A DNA stretch of 64,000 nt from Protula sp. h YS-2021 (taxonomy: Eukaryota > Annelida > Polychaeta > Sabellida > Serpulidae): NCBI GenBank assembly GCA_949752745.1, contig OX457031.1:19092199-19156198 (forward strand), read 5' to 3'. The position numbers and the translations under genes are program-made. The number at the start of each line of letters is the position of its first letter. Position 1 is the stretch's first letter. Below, piece after piece: positions 42,501-56,116 of the stretch. The notes beneath the pieces were generated by a model, which was given only the letters and a program-made list of their open reading frames with translations, had not been told where the DNA came from and made no database searches.

Positions 42501-45500
42501 AGTATTTTTCTCACAAAGTCGTCCTTGTTTCTGGACAATATAACAGAGCAGAGAAGCAGATGTGCTTCGAACTGACTGGATGAATTCTAATTTCATATCC
42601 CTTGCATCAAACGGACAGATCATGATTTGCCGTGCTTAGTACAATGACTAAGAACGTTGAAGGCGGCTAATAAATACGCCCCACTCCCATAAAAAGGTTC
42701 CCGTGGGCACCTGCCATCTACTATAAAACAGTTTCAAAAATGATCTAACCCCCCCTCCTCCCTCCCGCCCCCCTCCCCGAAAAAATATGGAATCGGAACT
42801 TCACAAGACCGACTTTTCATGCACCAGTTGCAAGGTCTCTTAATTAGGATTAGGCTCATCCAAGCTTTGTGATTTATATATTTATTATTACAGTGCCTCA
42901 AACAAAAACGTGTGCACACGAATCATGTACGGGTATGTTTATTTTGAACTGCACACGTCATCTTGTTGCTGACTCGTTTTTCACCCCTTGCTAACCTCCA
43001 CGGTGGTTGGGTCTGTTGTGTATCTGACCTCTTTTCCGCGAACCCAATGGAGATTCCGTAAAAATAGTACCCTCATTGAAAGAACGGAACTACTTTTCCT
43101 GCACCCGCTTTGTTTAAACATAACAGATAAATCTGAGGTCAGTTGCTTCATAACAGCACTAGTCAGCCAATGGGTTCCCCCGTCCCCCCCCCCCCGTCCC
43201 CCCTACCCTTAAAGCACAGAATTACTCACTTTGAGGTGGACGGTGTAATCGCCATACCGGAGACTTCGCGCGGGCAGGAAGAGCACAGGATCGTGGAAGA
43301 GCTGGCTGGAGATATCCGCCACCGCCCGCCCGTCCGTGCCATTTACCAGGCGCCACGTGTACACCGTCGCCTTGCGCGCGCCACAAGCGATCTCCACATC
43401 TACCTCGATCTTCACATCTACCGACCGCTTGATCTGAAATGGACACACACACGCGGCAAAGCTACCCAAAGGTTACTCACTTCATGTTACTGCTTATACA
43501 ATATAACCATGCTAGAATCTATAAACTAATGACAACATTTTATGCCTGACAATTACCAACTGTTTGTTAGGCTTAGGTCCAGCTTCACACTGCGACTTAT
43601 TTAGGGGAGATATGGGGTGGGGGGGGGGGGGAGTCTGAAAAATTATAACCACTAGAACGGGCAACACGTGACCTACCTGCCTCGGCTGATTGGTTGCCCC
43701 GATGATATCAATGCGCGGGGCTTGACACGTCTCATTCAAGACAAACAAGGTGTGCTCGGCGAACTGGTAGCTGACAGCATTCGACACGTTCACTGTCACA
43801 TTGTACTTCTGAATTCTATAAATAGAAACACGTAGAAAGTCCACGAATTGTCCTATTCTATGGACAGTCATGGGGAAAGTCATACAGAAAGCTGTAAATA
43901 CAAAGTCACCCCGTTATAAAATTCTTCGTTGTGTGTGGGAACAAAATTGGGAAAAGCAAAGTAAAGTAGTAACCCCTGCCACTTTGATGTCCTCTCTTAC
44001 CGCTACATCCCACTGAACGTCCCCTGCACGTTTTTACCACAACGTTTATGCATAGTCCCCAACACCCACCCACCGACCCAACCATCACCCGCACCCATTC
44101 TTTAGCACTTTACACTTACGTGGTGTAGGTGTGGTTCACTAGATACGATGAGGCGACAAGCTGCGTGCCATCACCGAAATCCCAGGCGTAGGAGTCCGCC
44201 ACGCCGCTGAAGTGGTACGCCTGCAACAGTAACACGCACAGCCACGTTATACTACTATACACCAAAACACGTAACGCAAAGTAGTCTGTCTTCAAACAGG
44301 TGGATGATTCATCAGGGTTCTCACGATTACATGTCTTTTTGATGAATTTCGCTTTAAGTTTCTTTCATGATTTCTATAGGACAAACAAAACTGATCGGTT
44401 TTGACTGTTACTTTACGAAATCAGGAGAATATGTGAAGTAAAGAAAGGTTTTTCCTTGAATGCAGAAACCCTGAGTCAGTTCCATTGAGACCGCTAAAGG
44501 ACCGGTCGTGCCGTGGACTTATGTTCGAGATTTATATATCCCATCTAGCAAAAATTCTCCTAATTTCACGGTTTATGACACAATTGACGACATAAAAATG
44601 AACCCAAAAATCCCCACCCCCTCCCCCCCCTCTCCCCCCCCCCCCCTCCAGCACTCACCGCAGCCACCAAAAGTCACAACTGCTTATTACCTCGAACTCG
44701 ATTTCTGTATTTATGAGAGGGTCCCCGATCGCCCTGACGGTCACCGGTCCTATGGGTTTTAACACTTGCACTTGGACTGTCTCAGAAACTACTTCGTGCA
44801 GACGATTAAACGCATACACCCGGACGTCATACCTGAAAAATGGACTTCTCTTTTTAGGACATTGTAAATTATACACACATTTACACTTCGAAGAAACGAC
44901 GCTTTTTTTCTCTATACAAATCTCGGAAAATGCAGGACTTTCAAATTTGTTAAATTCCGCGGGTGGTGGGTGGGGGGTGGGGGTGGAGGGTGGGGTGCCG
45001 GTGAAGGGGAGGGGTGGGGGGCGCGGGTACGACATAAAGTAACACCTACGTGTCTTCCTTCTCGTAGACGCATTTCAGTGTCTTACTACTGGCGTCGCAA
45101 GCGCTTGAGTTCTTTTCCACATTGCCGCCCAAGTGCCATCTAAATGTGGCTATGTCCTTATCTGGCGTGACCTTGGCGGTGAAGGTGACGACATCATGCA
45201 GGCGATGCACGGGCTTGTCCACCAGCACCTGCACGCCTACACAGACGACAGAACATGGCCTTCCTGATTTTATCGCATTTCGAAGAAAACAGGGCCATTG
45301 CAACGGATTGCCTACGGGGAAAGTACGCGTCAAGACACAAGTACGGTAAAAGGGTATGGTCGCATACAAATTAGTACAGGCAAGTCACAGCCCAAGTCGT
45401 GGCCTGGTATATAGATGGCACAGTCATGGCCCACAAAACAGTATAGGACCCTGCATGGTCTATGGACAGCACTGTACTGTACAAGTCATGGCCTAAGCAC

Positions 45501-48500
45501 AGTACGGGTCCCTCAATTGTATACTGATAGATCACGACATGACCCAGAGCGTGGTTGTGTATACAAGCCATGGGTGACTCTGATAGCGTAAACAAGTGAT
45601 GGGCCAGGCAACGTGCAGCATGTAACGTCAGAACGGGGCAATGCAACAACTCGTGTGTTATTCACTTGCAATACCTGTAAGTATATCTCACCTAGAGCAG
45701 TGTGCATAGCCCACATATTCCCCACAGCCCCCCCCCCCCCCCCCATCAGGTAAACACGGCCATCAATTAGTCCATCAAGAGCTGGTATTTTCCAAGTCCA
45801 GCTGGTCCATTTTCCTTACACGAACCTGGCCCATTTACGATACCGATCTGTGCTTGTTCCTGGAGAAGCTACTTACCAAATTTCATTAAAATCCTTGCAG
45901 GAGTTTTTAAGTTATCGTGTTAACAGGTTGTGGTGACAGACCGATCGACAGACCCGCGGTCGATCGCATATACTCCCCACAGGTTCTACCTGTGGAGAAT
46001 AAAAGATCTGAGAACGTTTCTCTTTACAGACAATGATACTATTTCCTTGAACCACAGAAAACTATCTCAGCTCAAAATGCTGAGTCCTACTTTACTCCAC
46101 GGTTTTTGCATTCGCACTAGTTTGCATACGACTGTGACCACTGCTGACGGGGAGCACGTCACTTACTCTGAATGCGTTCTATCACATGGATGTTTACTCC
46201 TTTGACGAGTGTGCCCACGTAATTGTACGCAGTCACCTTGACCATGTAACTCCGTGTCTGCGCATGCGTGTACTCCACTACCGCACCTGTAAGTACCCAA
46301 ATCAGCCGTGGTGGATTACATCACTTCCGTTTTCTGCAAGCCAACAACTTTTCACACACACAAAACTTTCGGCAATCTTTCGACCATTCAAAACTAGAGC
46401 AGTGTGCATAGCCCACATATTGCCCACCCCCCACCCCCCCCCCCCCCCATCACTTAAACACGGCCATCAATGTAAACATTAGACACAGCACAAACTGAAC
46501 AATACACTAGTAACGCCGTCTCTAATTGGTTCATTTTCCTTGGGTCACCCTGTCCCATTTACAATACCGATCCTTGTCAGTGCCCATAGAAGCTCACACC
46601 AAGTTTCATTAAAATCTCTGCAGTTGTTCTTGAGATATCGTATTAACAACAGTCAATCAAGAGCAGTTTGTGCATTTTCCTTGGACGAACCTGGCCCATT
46701 TACAATACTGATCTGTGCTTGTTCCCATAGAAGCTACATACCAAGTTTCACTAAAATCCTCACAACAGTTTTTAAAGTACAGTGAAACCCCGCTATTAGG
46801 GACAAAAAGTGACTGAATAATTTTGTCCCTAATGGCGGGGTGTCCCTAATTTCGAGGTCCTGTTCCATCTGAAAACTACAACTAAAATCTTTGGCTATAT
46901 TTCTTACACTTTTTCCATCACTAGCTTTGATTATTTTAACTTTATCAGATAGCGAAAGTTCGTTCCGTTTTATTTTCACACCACCGATATTCAGACTTAT
47001 CACCCTGTATAACATCTTAACGGAGTATAAAGACAATGAATTACATGTTCTTTTTTACGCATTTTAAAAGACGGAGCACATGTCAATAGGGATTAGCCGT
47101 ATAAAGCTTCTCTCTTAAGCACACATCTTTTGTAATAAGCCCTACTGTCTTTACATGCACTGTGTTCAATATAATGTACTCAATACCCACAGATAACAAC
47201 AGCGGAAAAAAAACAAACACTGCCGATTAACAAGCTGATAGGGGTTGTTTACAGAACGTACAAAATATGTGGACAGCAATCTGACTGTCCACAATAGAGG
47301 GGTTGTTTTAAATGGAAAACCGTACTTACGGGATAAAAAGGGTGTCCCTAATTCTGAATAGAGGGGTGTCCACAATAGAGGGGTCTGGATATAACAGAAC
47401 TCTATGGCGTTTAAAATAGACTGAAAAATGCTGTCCATAATTCAGGGGTGTCCATAATAGAGGGGTGTCCATATCCGGGGTTTTACTGTATTTGCAGCAG
47501 TCTTTAAGTTATCGTGTTCACAAGCTGTCGATGACAGACAGACAGACCGACACACGGTCGATCGCATATATTCCCCATATTCTGTGGGGAAGAAATCAGC
47601 ATATCCTCACTATGGGACCTGCGTATGAGCGGCTGGGTGAACCTGCAACTAATACGTTACCAATACAATAAAGAATGTGGATACTGGCTTCTATACTAAA
47701 CAGTTACCCTCACCTCCCCCAATCCTCCACCCCAAACCGTAATATTTGTCATATTTTTTAACTATTTACAATCCAATGGCAACCAACCACGATCCCTAAG
47801 CCGGGTGGAGTCGCCCATGTCCCAATCGTAGCGCACGTGGCTGCCTTTCGTCACTTCCGCTTCGTAAGTGCCGCTCTGGCCCTTCTCAATGGTGTAGCTC
47901 CTGCCAGCCAAATTGCATTTTTTCTTTTATTTATTTATTTTTTTTTTTTGCTTTTACCGACCACTGATACAAAACGGAATGACTTGGTGATAATATGAGT
48001 AAGCCGTTAACATTCCACGCTCTCAAGTCATTGCTATGAGACGGAGAATAAAAACATTTCAATGTTTACTTTCATTCGCACGGGAAGTTACAATAAACAA
48101 CCTTATTTCTAAACCATCGAACCAGAACTGGCGACTGTAGGATGAGAACAAGTTTGTCCAAGGACAAAGTCCCAGCTTACGAAAAGAAATAAGACCAATT
48201 CCAGCGAGCACAATTTTTCCTGAAAAATTGGGCTTCAAAGGATGAGACGGCATAGAGCTAGCTCAATTATTAAATTAGCACCGGACCATAACATAGACCG
48301 ATAAATGCATACAAAGATTTGTTTCCAAGAAAAATGGGAAACAGATTTTGTGTGTCTCTGATAGACTGGATAGTCTGCCATAGATACCTTCGAACAACGC
48401 TCACATTTCGGATCAGTGCGCATATTTATGTAACTTGCCTCAATGCGCGGTTCTTACTCAGACAAGTGCGCATGTTTATTTAATTTGCGTTGATGTGCGG

Positions 48501-51500
48501 CTCTCATTTTCGAACAGTGCACATGTGTATTTAACTTGCGTAGATGCGCGGTTCTTATTTCGGATCAGTGCGCACGTTTATTTACCTTATGTTGATGTGC
48601 GGTTCTTATTTCGGACCAGTGCGCGTGTTTATTTAACTTGCGTCGATGCGCGGTTCTCATTTCAGACCAATGCGCATGTTTATTTAACTTGCATTGATAG
48701 TGGTACTATTTGTTGCGTTGATGCACGGTTCGCATTTCGGACAAGTTTGCATGTTTATTTAACTTGAGTTGATGCACGGTGCTTATTTTGGACCTGTGCA
48801 TATGTTTATTTAACTTCCGTTGGTGCGCGGTTCGCATTTCGCAGCAGTGTGCATGTTTATTCAACTTGCGTTGATGAGCAGTTCGAATTTCAGACCATTG
48901 CGCATGTTTATTTAACTTGCGTTGGTGCGCGGTTCGCATTTCGAACCACTGCGCATGTTTATTTAACTTGCGTTGATGCGCGGTTCTTATTTCAGGGCAA
49001 TGCGCATATTTCTTTAACTTGAGTTGATGCGCGGTTCTTATTCTGGACCAGTGCGCATGTTTATTTAAGTTGTGTTGATGCGCAGTTCTTATTTTGAATA
49101 GTGCGCATGTTATTCAAGTTGCGTTAATGCGCAGTTCGTATTTCGAACTTGCGTTGATGCACGGTGCTAATTTTGGTCCAGTGTGATTGCTTATCCAGCT
49201 TTTGTCAATGTGCGGTTCGCATTCAGGACCACTGCGCATGTGTTTTTAACTTGCGTTAATGCTCGGTTCCCATTTCTGACCAGTGTATTTGTTTATTTAG
49301 CTTGCGTCGATGAGCGGTTCGCATTTTCCACCAGTGAGCATGAGTATTTAACTTTTGTTGATGCGTGGTTCGCATTTTGGACCAGGGCGCATATTTATTT
49401 AATTTGTGTTGATGCAGGGTACTTATTTTGGACCAGTGCAAATGTTTATTCCCACTTGATATTGAAAATACCAAATGGGGATGGATTTCCTCGAATTCTT
49501 CACCTATTTTTTTTCCTCCCTTTTTTTTACTTTTTTTATTCTTCTTTTTAAAAAATAAAAAATTTTATTTTATTCTTAATCGGTTTCCAGACATCTCCTC
49601 CAAGACCGCTTAAGCTAGACCAACCAAACTTGCCACATGTATGGAGGGTCATCTGAAGTGGTGCATCTGATAAAAATTTTTGACCTTGACCTTACTGGTC
49701 AAGGTCAAATCGCGAGAAAGGTCAAACGGTTTCCAGACATCTACAGCAAGGCCATTGAAGCTAGAAAAGTCAAATATGGCACATATATAAAGGATGATTT
49801 GATCTAAGGCACCCGTTACGCTGATGTGCGGTTCGCATTTCGGACAACTGCGGATTTCTATTCAACTTACGTCGATAAGTGGTTCCTTTTTCGAACCATT
49901 TCGCATGTTTATTTAACTTGCGTTGATGCGCGGTGCTTATTTTGGACCACTGCGCATGTTTATGTAACTTTCGTCGATGCGCGGTTGTTAAATCGGACTA
50001 CTCCGCAAGTTCATTTAACTTGCGTTTATGCGCTGTAGGAGGAGATTCATTTAATTTTTTTTTTCAAAAATTCCGAAAAAAATTCAAAAGTTTTCAAATT
50101 CACTCAAAAAGCACACGCAGTATGCATAACCCCATAGAGACGGCTAATATCAAGAATAAATGAAATCTGATTAAAACTGTAGGAGGAAGTGCATTTTGAA
50201 TTTTTTATTCAAAAATTCCCTGATCACCCAAAAGGCACAGGCCATATTCACGACACCCTGAGCATGCCTCAACCCCAGTATAAATGATGTCTGATGAAAA
50301 CTGTAGGAGAAGATGCATTTTGAGGTATTGTTACCAAAAATCCCCCCCCCCCCCACCCCAAATAAAAAATGCCCAAGTCGAGTCAAATAGCACAAGCCGT
50401 TTGCCCGACCCACATAAGGATGCCCCATACAAAAAAATGAAATCGATAAAAACTGTAGGAGGAAATGCATTTTGAAGTTTTTCTTCAAAAATTTCCTAAA
50501 AATACCAAAATTGTCCGATCGACTAAAATGCACGACCCTTTAGTGGTGCCTCCAATCAAAAATAAATGACATCGGATCAAAAATGTAGGAGATACATTTT
50601 AATTTTTTTTCTTCAAAAATTCCCCAAAAATTAAAAAATCACCCCTTGGACTAAAAAAGCACACGCTGTATGCATGACGCTTAGGGATGTCTCACACCAA
50701 AAATAAATGACATCGAATCAAAATTGTTGGAGTAGATCAATTTTGAATTATTTTCGAAATTTTTGCTTCAAAAATTCCCCAAAAATACAAAAATTGTCCG
50801 ATCGAAAAAGCACAAGCCGTATGCACGACCCTTTAGGGGTGCCTCATACCAAAAATAAATCAAATCGGATAAAAAATGTAGGAGATATATTTAAAAAAAT
50901 TTTCTTCAAAAATTCCCCAAAAATCACCCGATCGACTAAAAAAGCACAAGCCGTATGCATGGCCCCTTAGGGATGCCTCATACCAAAAATACATGACATC
51001 GGATCGAAATTGTAGGCGTAGATGCATTTTGAACCAAAGTTTACTAAATAAACAACTAACTAACAAACAAACAAACTAACTAACGGACGCCATCCGCAAA
51101 CCGATAGGAATACCCCAACTTACGTGTAACGTAAGCTGAGCTAAAAACAGGACAAGACTCACGATGGTCGCAGGGTGAGACCCTCAGGTTTGACTTGCAC
51201 TTGGAATAGGTCGTCCATATACTTGACACTGCTTCCCAAGCCATTCGTGGCTGTTACGCTCACGTTGTATGCCCCCACTGCAACAATTTCAAGTAGGTAG
51301 ATATAATAAACTAAGCATCACGCAATTTTATCTGTTTCATTTTATTTCACTTATTTATTGATTTTATTTAATTTAGTTAATTAATTAATTAGTTAATTAA
51401 TTATTCTCTTTCGACGCTGAATCCTATATCCTAACCCAAAGGTTTTTTAGATTTTATTTCAATGCGATTTTCACCAGCCCTTCCGCCTTCCACCGGGAGC

Positions 51501-54500
51501 CTTCACCCTTCCACCGGCGGCTTTCACCTTCCACCGGTAGCCTTCCCCTTTCCACCGGGGACTTTCCCCTTCCACCGGCAGCCTTCCCCCTTCCACCGGG
51601 GGCCTTCCCCCCTTCCACCGGGAGCCTTCCCCCTTCCACCGGGGCCCTTCCCCTTCCATCGGGAGCCTTCCCCCTTCCACCGGGAGCCTTCCCCCTTCCA
51701 CCGGGGGTTTTCCCCTTCCACCGATAGCCTTCCCCTTTCCACCGGGGACTTTCCCCTTCCACCGGGAGCCTTCCCCCTTCCACCGGCAGCCTTCCCCCTT
51801 CCACCGGCAGCCTTCCCCCCTTCCACCGGGAGCCTTCTCCCCTTCCACCGGGGGCCTTCCCCCTTCCACCGGGAGCCTTCCCCCTTCCACCGGGAGCCTT
51901 CCCCCTTCCACCGGGAGCCTTCCCCCTTCCACCGGGAGCCTTCCCCCTTCCACCGGGAGCCTTCCCCCTTCCACCGGGGGCTTTCCCCTTCCACCAGGAG
52001 CCTTCCCCCTTCCACCGGGAGCCTTCCCCCTTCCACCGGGGGCTTTACCCTTCCACCGGGAGCCTTCCTCCTTCCACCAGGGGGCCTTACCTTTTCTATA
52101 GCGATGAACTTCCTGTCCTTGCACAATAAACCCGCGGAAGTCGATTTGTACGGGCGTGGCGTCCACAGAAGCCGTTCGACCGTCGCCAAAGTCAAACCGG
52201 AACTCAACTTTAGAACCCAACTCGACCCTGTCGAAATAAAATAGGCATCATTTATTTTATTTATAAAGCAGCATGAAGGTTGTGTCAACCGAAGAATTGT
52301 GAAGGGGGGCGGGGGGCGGGGGGGGGGCGGGGTAGTAAGAAAAGAAAGTCAGGAGAAACTATATGGCACAAAACGAGCATTTATATAGCAATATGAAATC
52401 TATACCATACGCCACTTAGTGCATAACGAAAGAGATACTGCAGTTATGTAACGTGCACTGAAAGTGATATCAGACCTCACTTAACGTGCAGTGAAAGTGA
52501 TATCAGACCTCACTTATCGTGCAATGAAGTGATATCAGACTTCACTTACCGTGCAATGAATTGATATCAAACCTCACTTACCGTGCAATGAAGTGATATC
52601 AGACCCCACTTACCGTGCAATGAAGTGATATCAGGCCTCACTTACCATGCAATGAAGTGATATCAGACCTCACTTACCGTGGAATGAAGTATATCAGACC
52701 TCACTTATCGGGCACTGAAGCGATATCAGACCTCAAGTACCGTGCAGTGAAAGTCATATCAGACTTCACTTACCGTGCAGTGAAAATGATATCAGACCTT
52801 ATTTACCCTGCAGTGAATTGATATCAGATCTCACTTACCATGCAGTGAATGTGACATCAGCCCTCACTTACCGTGCAATGAATGGGATATCAGACTTCAC
52901 TTACCATGAAGCAAATGTTATCAGAACTCACTTACTGTGCAGTAAATGTAATATCGCCAGTGGTGGAAGGTGAAGTGAGGGCAGCCGCGCCGATCCCACT
53001 GTCATCAAAAATCTGAAACAAACAAGGTCAAGATTATAGCCAACATCAACACTTTCCCGTGGCTACACTTCTCCGTTCTTTACCCTCTTCTCGCCCTCCC
53101 CATCTCCCTCTATCTCTCTCTTTCCTCACCCCCCGCCTCCCCCCCTCCTTTTTTTAACGTGTAATATGTATGCTGTCCGTTCTTTCAAGGCACAGGAAAT
53201 GTCTATTTTTGTCCATCTCGATTGTGTCGTTTTACCATACGACAAGATGGCGACGCAAGTTGAGCACGCACCTGTAGACCGGAAATTCTTTGCTCCACTA
53301 GCAACGGCCGCGGCAGCTGTGCCACAACGGGTTCCGTTTGAACGTCATTCCACACAGAGACAGTGACTGTGTATGTACTGGGCTCCTGGAATGTATGTAC
53401 CGTCTGCGACACGCTGAAACAAGAAGTCATTCAAAGTCCAAAAGCAACTATCTTCATTATGTACAGTAACCCCTCAGCTGGCTGAAGTGAATGAAAATGA
53501 AAATATCCTAGTTTCTAAATGATTCGAATACTGATATTGAGAATTCGACTCTTAACCCTATTCTGTTGATTATTTCCACTTACAACAACGCGATTTGATT
53601 AAGGCATGAATCGGTATTTAACGTGAGTTTAAACCTAACACCCTTCCTCTCATACAGTTCAAACGATACTCACTTCAGTTGTGGTCCATCGTGGTCCCCA
53701 AACGTCCACTGATACTTGAGGTTGCGCCCACTCTCCACCGTGACATTAAAGCGCACCAGCTGGCCAACCTCCACCACGCCCCGCGCGTCCGTTGCTATAG
53801 CGACGCCCGCGATGGGCTCCTCCACATAGCTCACACTATCGCCCGCCTGCCACGACACCGCGTTCGACACGTTGACGCGTACGAGGTACTCGCCCGCCTC
53901 GCCGTACTTGTGCAACATTACGAAGGAGTACGTCCTACTCTGCGTGCGCTGCTCTTCGCCACTCTCTGACGTCATGCTTGTGACGTTCGTCTCCACGACA
54001 CCATCGCCATAATTGATCTCCAAAGAAAACTCGGGCGCGCCATGGACCTGTGTACAATACACTGCACTATATAGTCTTATCCCGACCAATCAAATTATCT
54101 TCGAACATTGCAAACTTTATTAGTAAGTATGCTAACGACTTTGAGAGTTATCTAAAAGCCTTACCTCGACAGTGACTTGTGTGCTGCGGCCTAGAACCAC
54201 AACTGACGTTGCTATAGCAACTCGTGTTATTACTGGCATGACAACGATCTTGACAGAATCCGAGCTCTGGCTTATTCCATTAGAAGCCTCCACCGTCAGA
54301 TTATAGTCCTTAGCCTCTCTCAGACTATAAGTGTACTGAAATTATACAAGACAAATCCCCATACTAATTATTTCTTTCGCAGATCACTGAGGAAACAAAT
54401 TTTTTCAGTTATTAATCTATTTATTTACCTCCAGCGTCGCCTTCGATATTCATTCACTCACAACCTTTTGGTTTGCAGTAGCTGGGAGTTGGGGAGGGGG

Positions 54501-55903
54501 GGGGGGGTGGTTGGCGGGCATGAGGGCTATGTAATGGTAAATGCTAATAGAAACAAGATAAAAATGTGATTAGACAAACTGTACAAACCAGAATTAAGTC
54601 GAAGATTCCCACAACGAAACCGGCCACCATCATTCTTCAAACCATTTTTTTTTTTATAAAAATGTAACAGCTACAAAAATAAACAAATTGGCAAGAAAAA
54701 CTGCATACGTTATTTTTGGCTGTTACTTTTGTTTTCTCCCCAAGATGCCACTTGTAGAGGATGTCGGTGCCGCTGTTGGTCTGTGCATACCATCGGTAGT
54801 CACTAGCCACACTAGCAAACAAAATGCATTGTCTTTTTCATATTTATGAGTTTCTTAAGTTTAATTATTCATTCAGCATTGCTTTCCGTTTTATCTGCAA
54901 GATTGCAAGTACTCGACATTGTGTATGTTCTTTTTTTTCAAATAAATAAATAAAAGAATCAAAAGCTAGAGGAACACATTTACAGACACCCATCACTTCC
55001 TCTGTCTTCATCTAATGTTTCTATGAACAGCGATAAGACAGTTCACCTGGTGACAGGCAATGCTCTCGGTCCACTTATGTGAAGATTCCTGATTGGTTGT
55101 TGACACAGGATCCACGTGTCAATGTTGACAGGGCGTGGGTGTTCAATGTGAACGCTAATTTGATAAAACCCAGGCGTTGCATAGTAGTGAGTCCAACTAC
55201 AAACATTAATATATATTTACTGTAGCTGGTTATACTTTCTATCGAAGAGATGAAAATTCGTAAAAACAAAACTACAAACACACAATCACAGTTATTGCCA
55301 CAGTCAGCAAACTGCCGCATGACGTAACCCAGCTCAGTTATTGACCATTGACACTACACTGTTGTTAAGAGCAACATTTAAATCAAAGCCAAAACGACTT
55401 GTGTATTTGATTTAACTGACAGAATGACTCGTGTACATGACTAAACTTGCAGACTGACTAATGTACACGACTAGACTTGCAGAATGACTCATGTACATGA
55501 CTGGACTGCCAGAATGACTGAAGTACATGACTGGGAGAATTAACTCCCGCAACATCTGGTACAGTAACCCACGTGTGAGCGCTGCCGTTCGCACTGACTT
55601 CGTGCTTCTGTGTATCTCCATAATTCACATCAAGGCGTGCATTCGGAAGTCCCAAACCCTGTAACCATAACAACAAGCACCTCGCGCATCGACGTCATGA
55701 CAGTCGCGTATTATCACGCTCTCAATGGGACGAAACAACCACACCACAATGGTTCGCATATTGTTTAGAATTCATTCACAGCTTTGTCATGCAATAGCAA
55801 TAAATTACCATTTACGAAGCAGTTACAGGCCCTGTGGTAGTACCACACGTGACTCTGACACTTCCGTCACAGAAGCAAATTTTCTATTTTTTTATTATTA
55901 TTA

Positions 55904-55950
<47 letters not shown>

Positions 55951-56085
55951 TATTATTATTATTATTTTGCATTTTTGTTAAATAGTCTCTACTGTCTCTA
56001 ATCGCTTTATCGCAAGATAAACACAAAAGGATCTTTAGTTATTTATTTTTATTTTTTATTATTATTATTGCTTTTTTTTTTTGTG

Positions 56086-56116
<31 letters not shown>

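Larger units (their letters stand above)
37502..46166 (-). other. Short introns between E16 and E28
   Basis: Twelve introns of 217-1093 nt. Beyond splice sites they hold poly-C/G and poly-A runs, a tRNA-derived SINE head (37858-37935), a 29-bp array (39968-40108), a G-rich GGGGGA repeat at 39489-39545, ATAAATAA repeats at 41865-41905 and family-A repeat copy D (45692-46003). A loose CAGTCATGGCC-type repeat lies at 45400-45560. The intron at 42137-43229 contains no repeat that I recognise apart from poly-C runs. Confidence 0.7.

Noticed and set aside
48428..50036. CRISPR-like regular repeats
   Set aside because: The units are contiguous tandem repeats without unique spacers, inside an intron of a eukaryotic gene.
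51462..52288. Open frames of 250-260 codons on both strands
   Set aside because: They are explained by a 21-bp repeat with no stop in any frame. Only the part 52091-52227 on the minus strand is a real exon.
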